Below are positions 28,401-36,695 of a DNA stretch of 64,000 bases, one piece after another. This DNA is from JAFTYO01 sp045644765 (GTDB lineage Bacteria > Pseudomonadota > Alphaproteobacteria > RF32 > CAG-239), in contig JAZRHM010000013.1 in assembly GCA_045644765.1 (NCBI GenBank), forward strand, positions 62,001-126,000. Direction: 5' to 3'. Every line of letters starts with the position of its first letter. The stretch's first letter is position 1. The position numbers and the translations under genes are program-made. The notes below the pieces were generated by a model. The model ran no database searches. It was not told where the DNA came from and worked only from the letters and a program-made list of their open reading frames with translations.

Positions 28401-30158
28401 AGTTCTGTTATCAATGCCAACGGACATTCGTTGTTCAGCTTAGATAACGCAACAACACTTAACATCAATGGTGTAACCTTAAGTAATGCATCGGGTGATG
28501 CAATCAAAGTTTCAAACTTAGCAGAACTCAATTTGACCAATGTATTGTTTGAAAACAATGGTGCAAATGCAATATCTTCTTTTGGTAACGTTAATATCAA
28601 TGCCAAAGATACAGACATTGCAATGAGCGAAAACATCTCTATGACAGGTGATGCAACAAACAATATCAGCTTATCACTTAAGGCTGAAAACGGTGCATTA
28701 AACTTGTCAAACGAAATCTCCGGCAGCAATTATGATTTATATCTTAAAGGCGGAGATATCAACGTGAGCGGTTCAATCAGCGGTGCCAACAACTTAGAAA
28801 TGGCTTCTTCTGTAGTGCTCGGCTTAGGAACAGATGCTCGTATCAATGTAAACAATATGTTCCAAGCTCAAGAAACATCTATGATAAGCACTGCTTCAAC
28901 TTCTGCTCCAAGTTTGAAGATAGATGCAAACATTGCAAACGATGTTTTAACTACAGGCTCAATTGATGTAAACGGAGACGTAAGCGGAACATATAATGTT
29001 ATAGTAAATGCTCTAAGCACAGAATATGCTTCAAATGCATCTGTGTTCTTAAAAGCATTACAAGACGATGCAACAACTGCTTCAGACTTTAAGGTGTTCC
29101 GTGTTGAAAACAGCCCTTACGTGTGGGAAACAGTCTTAAATGCCGGAGGAGAAACAGAAGGTTCAACATGGTATCTTACCATGGAAAAACCTCTTATTGA
29201 AGGGGCTGTTGCAGTTACACCTGAAATTATAGCTTCTTCCGGTGTAACAACATCAGGACTTTCTCAAACCAACGGTATGATTTATAACATTATGCGTAAA
29301 GTGAACGTAAACCAAGTATATTGTCCGGGATGTGGTTTTTATGATTATAACTGGGACGGAAAATCTTTGCACAATGCATGGGCAGATACCACTTATAACG
29401 GCCTAAAAATCAGCGCTCCGGTTGAGATTGAAGCCAATGTTTGGGGCTTAGATGCCGGTGCTGACATTCAGCAAAACTTAAACAATAAGCTTGGTATATT
29501 TGCTTCTTATCGCAAAGGTAACTATGAAATGAGCGGTAAAGGTGAAAAGATATATTCAACAATCGGTTCCGAAGTTGATATCGACAGCTATTTAGCCGGT
29601 TTATATTATCGCTTTGATAAAAACAACTGGTACGCATTTGCCACTGTTTACGGCGGTTTACAAAATGCCGAAATCAAAACAGATGATGGTGTAAAATCTG
29701 ATACAGATGGTACCGAGTTTGGCGCAAGTGCTGAAATGGGATATAACTATGCCTTAAACAGAAACTGGTCACTTACACCAAGTTTGGCAGCATTTTATTC
29801 TCAGATAGATTATGACGATGCAACCGACAATGCCGGTAAAACCGTTAAGTATAACAACTTAAAACAAGTAGAACTTGAGGCAGGTCTTAAACTTGCTCAT
29901 ACTAAATATACCTTAAACGGTTTTTATGCTTTCCATATTAAACCAAGTGTTGTTCAAACCTTGGTAGACGGCGATGAAATCAACGTTGAAGAACTTGGAA
30001 AAGTTGAAACTGTTGACAATAAAACTTTAGGTAGAGTTGAAGTTGGCGGAACATATGGTTTTGCTGATCGTTGGTCAGCTTATGGTTGGTCAAACTACAC
30101 CTTTGGTTCAGACTATGATGCAGTTTCTTTAGGTCTTGGCTTAAATTATGCTTGGTAA
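25440..30158 (+). CDS. Giant autotransporter with Pmp-like GGAI/FxxN repeats
   Basis: 1572 residues. Signal peptide about 1-28 (ends F-A-L). Residues ~270-720 contain about 14 copies of G-G-A-I-Y-N-like motifs alternating with 13 F-x-x-N motifs (F-I-G-N, F-I-S-N, F-I-N-N), the pairing that defines chlamydial polymorphic membrane proteins and right-handed beta-helix passengers. More beta-helix follows to ~1290, then a C-P-G-C pair and a ~260-residue autotransporter barrel ending L-G-L-N-Y-A-W. The passenger would be surface-exposed, probably an adhesin or antigen. A strong terminator follows and the gene is monocistronic. Confidence 0.93.
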   Translation: MNKFILKNKLLATTAICSVMLCAESFALSPTLDTLKTQATTLTGNYILTELGSNTLPDGASKVKIGDTVYYFTPSGDDADLLKTLAGTSAGNLVEDANGVFDLSGTKYGFNVSAIPNSVFSYGTGDETNYHFITKEANDEGVLTTTYHTIDLNPSKFGTSESLSWTALDSKPSSMTNVIAVNLPNNDIKYFQYAYTYTKPTGYTEIKNKSEQVNVTNSQGEFTYKYIGSAVKNSEGDNYGDINKKVLSNNKITGILTNNGSNTSNLYIYGGAIFNQGTIGNITADFVGNYTSITSSTIYSGLYAYGGALSNYANTSDSIVSIGNITGNFNSNYAKAETSYRYINGSTGAYGGAIYNYAGNSSTAQIGNIIGDFSYNKAEASASGSNKRFANSYGGAIYNGADIGSIASIASITGTFFKNYVLSNNHYNQDSYVYGGAIYNNSIISDIIGSFILNNAILKKDPGKARGGAIYNSGTINNISGNFISNYIETASEGEGSAIYNSGTINDISGNFIGNYIETAGDGEGSAIYNEGTIENLTADFISNYTTSTNTAFGGAIANSQSNKLKSITSNFINNYAIGDSALGGAISNRYGAIKGITGDFIGNSVTSTGTKQYSYAYGGAVYNAYNSTIESIVADFIGNYATGGNAYAGAIYNYRSSSINNITGDFIGNSATSTNGSTYGGAIYNQSSISNITGDFIGNYAKSTSGTAQGGAIYSNNNITLSAKENGSSVIKDNYVEDKDGKRAEAIYMASSGATLTLQANNNGTIEVYDIINGTSGYNVKLTGDGTGSVSLFNDVLNAKVTAKNVGVNLSNGVAKDYTFNSLTTDDTAHWNIDVNLTEKIADNITSSGSTGTLYIDKINNIGSTDEDITIQILKNTDDLDKLQLALNEDNFEIVEDGRKVDNTVYYSKNYVQEEGISLDTTSTLNDSIRIYKDGIYDALALINDKETTEERSFIFDIAGTHTLNQDLLATTEGVLNIEGFNDGGESSVINANGHSLFSLDNATTLNINGVTLSNASGDAIKVSNLAELNLTNVLFENNGANAISSFGNVNINAKDTDIAMSENISMTGDATNNISLSLKAENGALNLSNEISGSNYDLYLKGGDINVSGSISGANNLEMASSVVLGLGTDARINVNNMFQAQETSMISTASTSAPSLKIDANIANDVLTTGSIDVNGDVSGTYNVIVNALSTEYASNASVFLKALQDDATTASDFKVFRVENSPYVWETVLNAGGETEGSTWYLTMEKPLIEGAVAVTPEIIASSGVTTSGLSQTNGMIYNIMRKVNVNQVYCPGCGFYDYNWDGKSLHNAWADTTYNGLKISAPVEIEANVWGLDAGADIQQNLNNKLGIFASYRKGNYEMSGKGEKIYSTIGSEVDIDSYLAGLYYRFDKNNWYAFATVYGGLQNAEIKTDDGVKSDTDGTEFGASAEMGYNYALNRNWSLTPSLAAFYSQIDYDDATDNAGKTVKYNNLKQVELEAGLKLAHTKYTLNGFYAFHIKPSVVQTLVDGDEINVEELGKVETVDNKTLGRVEVGGTYGFADRWSAYGWSNYTFGSDYDAVSLGLGLNYAW
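26838..27011 (+). repeat. 87-bp tandem duplication inside the autotransporter
   Basis: Units 26838-26924 and 26925-27011 encode near-identical 29-residue repeats (G-[GS]-A-I-Y-N-S-G-T-I-N-x-I-S-G-N-F-I-x-N-Y). The small number of nucleotide differences suggests a recent duplication. Confidence 0.85.
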
Positions 30159-30174
30159 TTATAGCATAACACAC

Positions 30175-30209
30175 AAAAAACGCTCTTGTTAACAACAAGA
30201 GCGTTTTTT
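30175..30209. terminator. Bidirectional terminator between autotransporter and flotillin
   Basis: Stem aaaaaacgctcttgtt / aacaagagcgtttttt with a three-base loop; it serves both convergent genes. Confidence 0.92.
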
Positions 30210-30229
30210 ATAATTTCTAGGTTTTAAGA

Positions 30230-31654
30230 CTACTTCTTGGTCAAACCAAGTTTTTCAAGGAGCGCTTGACCTGTTTCAGTTCCGGCAAATGCCTCAACTG
30301 CTCCGGCAAGGTTAAAACCTCCGGTAGGAGAAATAGCATCTCCCACGTTCTTTACGCCGGCTGCAACATTACCGCCACCTGCGATAATCTTGATATCTGC
30401 ATGGCCGATATTTTCTGCCTGAGCCTTACCGACAGCCTCTTGAGCCTCAATCTGACGTACCTGAATGAGGTAGGTCTGATATGCTTGGTTCTCACCAACC
30501 TCTTTAGCCAAGGTAAGTTGAGCCTCAACCGATGCAAGTTGCATTTGTTTTTCGGCAGTTGCCTTAGCCTCACCTTCAAGGCGGATACCTTCTGCGGTTT
30601 TTGTCGCCATCACCAGATTACCTTCTGCTTCCTTGGTTGTCTTAACCAAAGTTGCCTCAGCATCAAGTTCAGCTTTGCGTCTTGCAGCCTCAGCATCAAT
30701 TTCGGTTTTGCGTTTTGTGGCCTCAGCAGAAATAATCGTTGCTTCGCGATCAATTTCGGCTTGACGAACCGCCTCAACTTTTCTAACCTCCATGTCACGC
30801 TCTTTGGTGATTCTGGCTTGTTCTTTGACTGCTTGGGTAGATTGCTCATCTGCAATACCTACCTCTTTGGCAACAGTTGCCTTGCGAAGACCTACCTCCT
30901 TGAGTTTGTCTTGTTCCTTGAGTGCGATACCACGCTCAGATTCAATCTCTTGCTCACGAGCTGCTTGGTTGTTTTTTGCAACCGTGATACGGCTTTCTCT
31001 TTCAATCTCAGATTTTTTCTTCGCCATAATATTGGAGATTACCTTTTCGTTGTTGGCATCGCGGACGTCCATAAGCTCAATGTTCTTTACGGCATCAACA
31101 CCCCAAGATTTTAGCTCATCTTTGACTTCTTCGGTAAACTGCTGTCCATATTTGGAACGTTCACCCATAATCTCGTTGAGGTAGTCTTTGGCCAAAATTG
31201 AACGAACAGCACCTTCGACAATTGCACGGAGTTGAGCACTCAATTCAGTAACATCCTGAATACGTGATGCGGCAACAACATAATCTGAGATTCTGAAGAA
31301 GCTTTGAATGTCCACCTCGAAAGGAACACGATCTTTATCAAAAGCTTCATAGTTTTTGATCTCAATGGCAATAATCTTCAGAGGTAAAACCTTCACGGAA
31401 ACACCCAACCCCGGAATATACACCGGAAATTCGTAATAGCTGTTTCCTTTGTTGTAATCGGAAGATGTTTTTCCTCCACTTTTTTTCTCAGCCTCTGTCA
31501 AATCAGGTGCGCCATAGGTTTCTGTCTTTGCGCCTCGCCTTACGATGTGAACCTCGTTGGTAGGAACGACACGACGGAGTGAAAGAATCCAAATAACAAG
31601 TGCTAAAAGCACCACTGCTGCCACGCCAATGGCAATTAAAAGAGTTGTACTCAT
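30230..31654 (-). CDS. Flotillin-like SPFH-domain protein
   Basis: 474 residues: N-terminal membrane helix (~5-27), SPFH/band-7 domain (~30-190, with E-I-K-N-Y-E-A-F-D-K-D-R-V-P-F), a long Ala/Glu/Lys/Arg coiled coil (~190-390) and a Gly-rich end. Flotillins scaffold membrane microdomains on the cytoplasmic face. The usual NfeD partner is not adjacent. Base composition is visibly richer in G+C than the neighbours. The gene has its own promoter, an SD-less leader with the TTAAC box and its own terminator, suggesting acquisition by transfer (inference). Confidence 0.88.
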   Translation of the reverse strand: MSTTLLIAIGVAAVVLLALVIWILSLRRVVPTNEVHIVRRGAKTETYGAPDLTEAEKKSGGKTSSDYNKGNSYYEFPVYIPGLGVSVKVLPLKIIAIEIKNYEAFDKDRVPFEVDIQSFFRISDYVVAASRIQDVTELSAQLRAIVEGAVRSILAKDYLNEIMGERSKYGQQFTEEVKDELKSWGVDAVKNIELMDVRDANNEKVISNIMAKKKSEIERESRITVAKNNQAAREQEIESERGIALKEQDKLKEVGLRKATVAKEVGIADEQSTQAVKEQARITKERDMEVRKVEAVRQAEIDREATIISAEATKRKTEIDAEAARRKAELDAEATLVKTTKEAEGNLVMATKTAEGIRLEGEAKATAEKQMQLASVEAQLTLAKEVGENQAYQTYLIQVRQIEAQEAVGKAQAENIGHADIKIIAGGGNVAAGVKNVGDAISPTGGFNLAGAVEAFAGTETGQALLEKLGLTKK

Positions 31655-31747
31655 AGTTTTTAATAATTTAAATAGTTAATAATTGATAGTTGTTTGTATG
31701 ATAAAATATTTATCATGTTCTAGACATAATTACTCGTTTATGTCCGC

Positions 31748-31777
31748 ATATTACGCACAAATTTCATTAAATGTCAA
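31748..31777 (-). promoter_or_regulatory. Promoter of the flotillin gene
   Basis: Minus strand TTGACA (31772-31777), 18-base spacer, TAATAT (31748-31753). The leader is about 85 bases and contains gataaatattttatc, an inverted repeat, then the aattattaac box at 31675-31684, 20 bases before the ATG. Confidence 0.6.
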
Positions 31778-31803
31778 TAAGAAAAAGGTAAAAAAATATA
31801 AAA

Positions 31804-31829
31804 AAAGCTCCGATAAACACCGGAGCTTT
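31804..31829 (-). terminator. Terminator of the ScsC/DsbA gene
   Basis: Stem aaagctccg / cggagcttt, followed by a T-run on the minus strand. Confidence 0.85.
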
Positions 31830-31847
31830 CTTCAGAACGGATTCTAA

Positions 31848-32585
31848 TTATTTTTCAGCATCAATTGCAGCTTGGATACCGTCTAAATCAATAGTGTTAA
31901 GTTTTTTACCGTTTAACACTAATGTCGGAACACCACGAACTTGAACTTTGTTGCCAAGTTCAGCTACTGATTCAACTACATTTTTAACTTTATCAGATGT
32001 TACATCAGCTTTGAATTTTTCCATATCAAGACCGGCTTTTTCAACAATTTCGTTGATTTTTGCTTCATCTAATCTTTCAGCACTTGTTAAAAATGCTTTA
32101 TATACTTCCATAAATTTACCTTGCTCATTAGCAGCAACTGCAGCTAAAGCAATAGGCTTAGAACCTAAGAATGTCATAGGCTTGAACACAACTTTAACAT
32201 CCGGATTGTTCTTTACAATGTTACTCATAGTATTTGCAATTCTTTTGCAATATCCACAGTTGAAGTCAAAAAACTCAACCAAAACAACTTTGGCATCTTT
32301 TGGACCTACATAAGGTGTGTTAGCGTCATTGTGGAGTTCTTCAATATTTTCCATGAACAATCTGGCGGCAGCTTTTTCTTCTGCTTCACGTTGCTGTTGT
32401 TCATATCTTTGCAAAGCAGTAACAACAATTTGAGGATTATTTTCTAAAATTGTAGCTACATCGCTTTCAGAAACAGCAACAGTATTAGAAGATACTTGTT
32501 TATTACATTTTGTGGCAACAACACCTGCTACACCTGCAGAAACTGCCAATGCCAAAAAAGAAACACATAAAGATGTTTTACTCAT
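31848..32585 (-). CDS. ScsC/Com1-like periplasmic DsbA-family protein
   Basis: 245 residues: N-terminal signal or anchor (~5-25), a helical stalk with L-E-N-N-P-Q-I-V-V-T-A-L-Q-R-Y typical of ScsC/Com1 trimerisation arms, then a thioredoxin fold with catalytic C-G-Y-C and the cis-proline loop R-G-V-P-T. It is likely a periplasmic disulfide isomerase or oxidase. ScsC proteins are kept reduced by ScsB, which is encoded at 4928-6745. AAGGA precedes the ATG; divergent from the phosphate genes across 129 bp. Confidence 0.9.
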   Translation of the reverse strand: MSKTSLCVSFLALAVSAGVAGVVATKCNKQVSSNTVAVSESDVATILENNPQIVVTALQRYEQQQREAEEKAAARLFMENIEELHNDANTPYVGPKDAKVVLVEFFDFNCGYCKRIANTMSNIVKNNPDVKVVFKPMTFLGSKPIALAAVAANEQGKFMEVYKAFLTSAERLDEAKINEIVEKAGLDMEKFKADVTSDKVKNVVESVAELGNKVQVRGVPTLVLNGKKLNTIDLDGIQAAIDAEK

Positions 32586-32714
32586 TTTAATTTTCCTTAT
32601 AAATAATTACGTAATTAAAAACAAAATTAATGTAAACGAATATTTAGACATTTACAAGTATAAAATTATAGATTATGTTGACAAGTATAAGTTTTTTTTA
32701 TTTTAGAGGTCAAA

Positions 32715-33374
32715 ATGTTTAATTTAAAAATTTCATTATTTTCTCATACAAAAGAATTAGAGCAAAAAATTGATATCTTACACGATAAAATCCTTGAGAT
32801 ATCTCTTGTTTTCAAAAAAGCTGTAAATGTGTATTTGAAAGAAAAAAGAAGCTCGGAATATAGACATTTAAGTAAAGAAATAAAAGATATTGAACACGAT
32901 GCTGATTCTCTCAGACGAGAAATTGAAAACAGATTATATACTCACAATCTCATTCCTGATTTTAGAGGAAATGTTTTGGAACTCGTTGAAAATTTGGATA
33001 AAGTGGTAAATGAAATAAATGACGTTGCTCATAAATTTTATATTGAGCAAACAGATATCCCTCCGATGTATCATGATCAATTTAAGGAACTTACAAAACA
33101 AGTAAGTGAATGTGTTGAAAATTTAAGCATCGCATCCCGTTCTTTTTTCAGAGATTTTTCTGCCGCACGTGATTATGCTAAAAAAGTTTATTGGCTTGAA
33201 CATGAAAGCGATAAAACAAGTGCTAAATTAAAAGAAGCTATATTTGCTTCTGATATGGAGCTTGCTCAAAAACTGCAATTAGGCTCAGTCATAAGTGAAG
33301 TTGCAGATATTGCCGACTTAGCTGAAAACTGCATTGACCAATTATTAATTTATGTAATAAAGAGAGATATTTAA
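32715..33374 (+). CDS. DUF47/PhoU-like phosphate transport regulator
   Basis: 219 residues, all-helical, with the PhoU-like E-x-x-x-D-x-x-x-R/E-x-E pattern (D-I-E-H-D-A-D-S-L-R-R-E-I-E) and D-I-A-D-L-A-E-N near the end. These acidic clusters bind metal. DUF47 proteins accompany PiT transporters and are thought to modulate uptake. Its stop shares one base with the transporter ATG. AGAGGT precedes the start. Confidence 0.92.
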   Translation: MFNLKISLFSHTKELEQKIDILHDKILEISLVFKKAVNVYLKEKRSSEYRHLSKEIKDIEHDADSLRREIENRLYTHNLIPDFRGNVLELVENLDKVVNEINDVAHKFYIEQTDIPPMYHDQFKELTKQVSECVENLSIASRSFFRDFSAARDYAKKVYWLEHESDKTSAKLKEAIFASDMELAQKLQLGSVISEVADIADLAENCIDQLLIYVIKRDI

Positions 33375-34429
33375 TGGATATTACTTATTTATTTTTCTTA
33401 AGCAGCGGCTTGTTTTTAGGTTGGTCTTTGGGTGCAAACGATGCCTCGAACATTTTTGGAACAGCTGTCGGTTCAAAAATGGTAAAGTTTAGTACTGCCG
33501 CCCTTATCTCATCTATTTTTGTTATAATAGGTGCTGTATACGGAGGACAAGGCGGAACGGAAACTTTAGGAGCTTTGGGTTCTGTAAATGCATTAGGCGG
33601 AGCATTTATGGTGGCTCTGTCTGCTGCTATTACCGTATATTGGATGGCAAAAATCGGTATGGCCGTATCAACTTCGCAAGCAATTGTCGGAGGCATTATC
33701 GGTTGGAATATATATTGTTCAAAACCGACTGATATAAGCGTTCTAACAAAAATTTGTTCAACGTGGATTCTTTGTCCTCTCATTACCGGATTTGTTGCCG
33801 TTATTTTATATTTGTCCTTAAAAAAAGTTATAAAAAAATCTCATATACATCTTTTAAGGCAAGACTACTATATAAGAATCGGTCTTATTATTGCAGGTGC
33901 TTTATGCGCATATTCTTTAGGAGCAAACAATATTGCAAATATTATTGGCGTTTTTGCAGATTCATCTCCTTTCAAACCTGTCCAAATCGGCAGCTATTTT
34001 CAGTTAAGCGGATTACAAATTTTGTTCTTATTAGGTGGCATATCTATCAGTACCGGTATTGTAACATATTCTAAAAAAGTTATTTTAACGGTCGGCAACA
34101 ATTTGATGAAAATGACACCTCTTTTAGCTTTAGTTGTTGTTTTAGCTCAAGCATTAACATTGTTTTTATTTTCATCTCAAGGTTTACAAAACTTTCTGGA
34201 AAGCCATAATTTACCTACATTCCCTTTAGTACCTGTTTCTAGTACACAAGCGGTTATAGGTGCAATTTTGGGTTTAGGCCTATTAAAAGGTGGCAGAGGA
34301 ATAAATTGGAATATAACTCTTAAACTGATATTAGGTTGGATATCCACACCGATTATTACCATGGGAATTTGCTTTATATCTTTGTTTTTCCTACAAAATG
34401 TATTTAATATAACTGTATATATTCCATAG
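33374..34429 (+). CDS. pit: PiT family inorganic phosphate transporter
   Basis: 351 residues with about ten membrane helices and the two PiT signature repeats, G-A-N-D-A-S-N near residue 22 and G-A-N-N-I-A-N near residue 187, characteristic of low-affinity H+/metal-phosphate symporters. It is short for the family, like other alphaproteobacterial members. It is translationally coupled to DUF47. Confidence 0.94.
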   Translation: MDITYLFFLSSGLFLGWSLGANDASNIFGTAVGSKMVKFSTAALISSIFVIIGAVYGGQGGTETLGALGSVNALGGAFMVALSAAITVYWMAKIGMAVSTSQAIVGGIIGWNIYCSKPTDISVLTKICSTWILCPLITGFVAVILYLSLKKVIKKSHIHLLRQDYYIRIGLIIAGALCAYSLGANNIANIIGVFADSSPFKPVQIGSYFQLSGLQILFLLGGISISTGIVTYSKKVILTVGNNLMKMTPLLALVVVLAQALTLFLFSSQGLQNFLESHNLPTFPLVPVSSTQAVIGAILGLGLLKGGRGINWNITLKLILGWISTPIITMGICFISLFFLQNVFNITVYIP

Positions 34430-34442
34430 TTTTTTTAAGCTA

Positions 34443-34471
34443 TTGACATAAAATATTCTATGTGTTCTAAT
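34443..34471 (+). promoter_or_regulatory. Promoter of the 92-residue orphan
   Basis: TTGACA (34443-34448), 17-base spacer, TCTAAT (34466-34471). Transcription should start near 34478, inside an inverted repeat gtgcata (34472-34478) / tatgcac (34491-34497). Confidence 0.65.
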
Positions 34472-34517
34472 GTGCATACAATTTAATAATTATGCACCAA
34501 AAAAATTCATTACAATT

Positions 34518-34796
34518 ATGTCTAGTTTTAAAGATGTCCGCCTTGTAGTAGTCAGACTATTTACCGTGGCGGCCGGAGGACCGGTTAACACCACAGAAAA
34601 GATTAACCCTAAGTTTTCAACCGCTATCAAGCAAATTGAAGCCACTTATGGTGTCAAACTGCCAAATTGCGAAACTCTTTCCATTGATGAGGTAGTTGAT
34701 ATCTGCTACAGAACCTGCAGAGAGAAAGCTTTGAAAAAAATCAAAGGCTACATCGAGGAGTATGAATTTGATGTAAACGAATTGTTTCCACAATAA
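34518..34796 (+). CDS. Small orphan protein
   Basis: 92 residues, soluble, mixed hydrophobic and basic, with three cysteines (P-N-C-E-T, I-C-Y-R-T-C). The ATG at 34518 is chosen because the upstream ATG at 34470 precedes the predicted transcription start. No Shine-Dalgarno. G+C is higher than in flanking genes. No family recognised; self-contained with its own promoter and a shared terminator. Confidence 0.6.
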   Translation: MSSFKDVRLVVVRLFTVAAGGPVNTTEKINPKFSTAIKQIEATYGVKLPNCETLSIDEVVDICYRTCREKALKKIKGYIEEYEFDVNELFPQ

Positions 34797-34815
34797 CATA
34801 CTCTTCTGTTCTTAG

Positions 34816-34850
34816 AAAAAATCGCCGACTTTTAAAGTCCGCGATTTTTT
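34816..34850. terminator. Bidirectional terminator between orphan and mutL
   Basis: Stem aaaaatcgc / gcgattttt with inner gact/agtc pairing. It touches the mutL stop codon. Confidence 0.85.
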
Positions 34851-36694
34851 TATCTTCTGGCAAAAAGTTTTTCAATATCAGATAACTTTAATTCCACGTA
34901 GGTTGGTCTTCCATGGTTGCATTGTCCGGAATGCTCTGTTTGTTCCATATCTCGTAAAAGCCTGTTCATTTCTTCAATATTCAAGTTTCTTCCGGCTCTG
35001 ACAGACCCATGACATGCAATTGTTGCACATATGTGATGCAATTTATCAGTTAAACTAAATTGCGCTCCCCACTCTGCTATTTCTTGCGCCAAATCTGTTA
35101 TAAGATTTTTCACATTTGCCTCTGAAATGAGTGCGGGAACTTCGCGAACAATAACCTCAGTAAGTCCAAATTCTTCAAGCACCAATCCTAGCTTAGCTAA
35201 TTGTTCTTTTTCTGTAATTATATGTTCTTTTTCTGAAGCGCTTAATTCGATAATTTCAGGTATCAAAAGTATTTGTGTTGCAATTTTATTTTCTTGCAAT
35301 AAAGATAACTTAAGCTTTTCCATCACTATACGCTCATGCGCAGCATGTTGATCAATTATAATTATACTGTCTTTAGTTTGAGATATAATGTATGTATCAT
35401 GAAACTGAGCCTTTGCAACACCTAACGGACCTATAACTTCATCTGATATATTATTATCCGTAGTTTGAGAGGCGACCGTTTTTACCGACAACATATTATC
35501 AAATTCAGGTAAGTCGGCTTGATAAGATCTCTTCTGAGATGAAACTCTCGAAAAAACATTACTAAAATTTTTAATTTGTTGTGGGGGTTGTAGCATCCTT
35601 ACCGGAGACTCTAATGTGCTCACATCTACACTTGAAAAATCTGTAACAGTATCGCTAATAAAAGATGATAAATCCAAATTAGAAGCAACAGCTTTATCTC
35701 CCAGTGATAAAGCCTGCCTGATAGCACCGACCAACAAACCTCTTACATGTGCACTGTCAAAAAATCTGACTTCTGATTTGGTTGGATGAACATTAACATC
35801 CACATAAAAAGGATCAACATCAATAAACAACGCACATACAGGATATCTGTTGCTTGCCAAAACATCTTGATATGCACCTTTTATAGCTCCCAACAAAAGC
35901 TTATCTCTCACAGGTCTTGAATTTACAAATAAATACTGCGACAAAGAATTAGCCTTATTAAAAGTCGGAAGACTAATATATCCGCTTATGCTTATTTTTT
36001 CTCTTGTAGCATTTATCAAAAGAGAATTATTTGCAAATTCTTGTCCCATAACAGATGACAACCGCTTAAGACGAGCTTCATGTAAATCGCCACTAAGAGC
36101 TTCTAATGCGACTTTCTTTTTACCATCAGAATATAAATAAAAAGAAATGTACGGATTTGCAATTGCTATTCGGTTTAATATATCAATACATTGTGCCGTT
36201 TCAGTTGAATCATTTTTTAAAAATTTTAAGCGTACAGGTGTCGTATAAAACAGATCTCTTATCTCAATTCTGGTACCTTGAGAAAGAGCCGCCGGCATAA
36301 TTTCAGATTGTATTCCTCCATTTACTTCTATTTTATAAGCATCGTCAACATTTTTTTCTTTACTGATAATGCTCATTTTGGCTACTGCGCCAATTGAAGG
36401 TAACGCTTCACCTCTAAACCCTAAATGATTAATATTAAATAAATCATCGTTTTCAAGTTTTGATGTAGCGTGTCTTTTAATTGCAACAGATAACTCATTC
36501 GGCGACATACCTTTTCCATCATCGGCAACAACTATAAGATTTTTTCCGCCTCCTGCCAGAGTAACCTCAATTCTGGTTGCTTTTGCATCTATAGCATTTT
36601 CAACTAACTCTTTTACAACAGAAGCTGGTCTTTCTATAACTTCTCCTGCTGCAATTTGGTTTATCAGGTTATCCGGCAGAACGCGTATTGTCAT
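34850..36694 (-). CDS. mutL: DNA mismatch repair protein MutL
   Basis: 614 residues. The GHKL ATPase domain has A-A-G-E-V-I-E-R-P, D-D-G-K-G-M and G-F-R-G-E-A-L. The C-terminal dimerisation domain carries D-Q-H-A-A-H-E-R-I and C-H-G-S-V-R-A-G-R near the end, the endonuclease-type motifs found in bacteria lacking MutH. It works with MutS (10628-13327). Last gene of the lspA operon, starting 1 bp after pgi. Confidence 0.97.
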   Translation of the reverse strand: MTIRVLPDNLINQIAAGEVIERPASVVKELVENAIDAKATRIEVTLAGGGKNLIVVADDGKGMSPNELSVAIKRHATSKLENDDLFNINHLGFRGEALPSIGAVAKMSIISKEKNVDDAYKIEVNGGIQSEIMPAALSQGTRIEIRDLFYTTPVRLKFLKNDSTETAQCIDILNRIAIANPYISFYLYSDGKKKVALEALSGDLHEARLKRLSSVMGQEFANNSLLINATREKISISGYISLPTFNKANSLSQYLFVNSRPVRDKLLLGAIKGAYQDVLASNRYPVCALFIDVDPFYVDVNVHPTKSEVRFFDSAHVRGLLVGAIRQALSLGDKAVASNLDLSSFISDTVTDFSSVDVSTLESPVRMLQPPQQIKNFSNVFSRVSSQKRSYQADLPEFDNMLSVKTVASQTTDNNISDEVIGPLGVAKAQFHDTYIISQTKDSIIIIDQHAAHERIVMEKLKLSLLQENKIATQILLIPEIIELSASEKEHIITEKEQLAKLGLVLEEFGLTEVIVREVPALISEANVKNLITDLAQEIAEWGAQFSLTDKLHHICATIACHGSVRAGRNLNIEEMNRLLRDMEQTEHSGQCNHGRPTYVELKLSDIEKLFARR

Positions 36695-36695
36695 T

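Noticed and set aside
30266..31114. Long plus-strand open frame opposite the flotillin gene
   Set aside because: It is antisense to a clear SPFH protein, is Cys/Leu/Phe-rich as expected from the complement of Ala/Glu/Lys-rich coiled-coil codons, and has no ribosome site.
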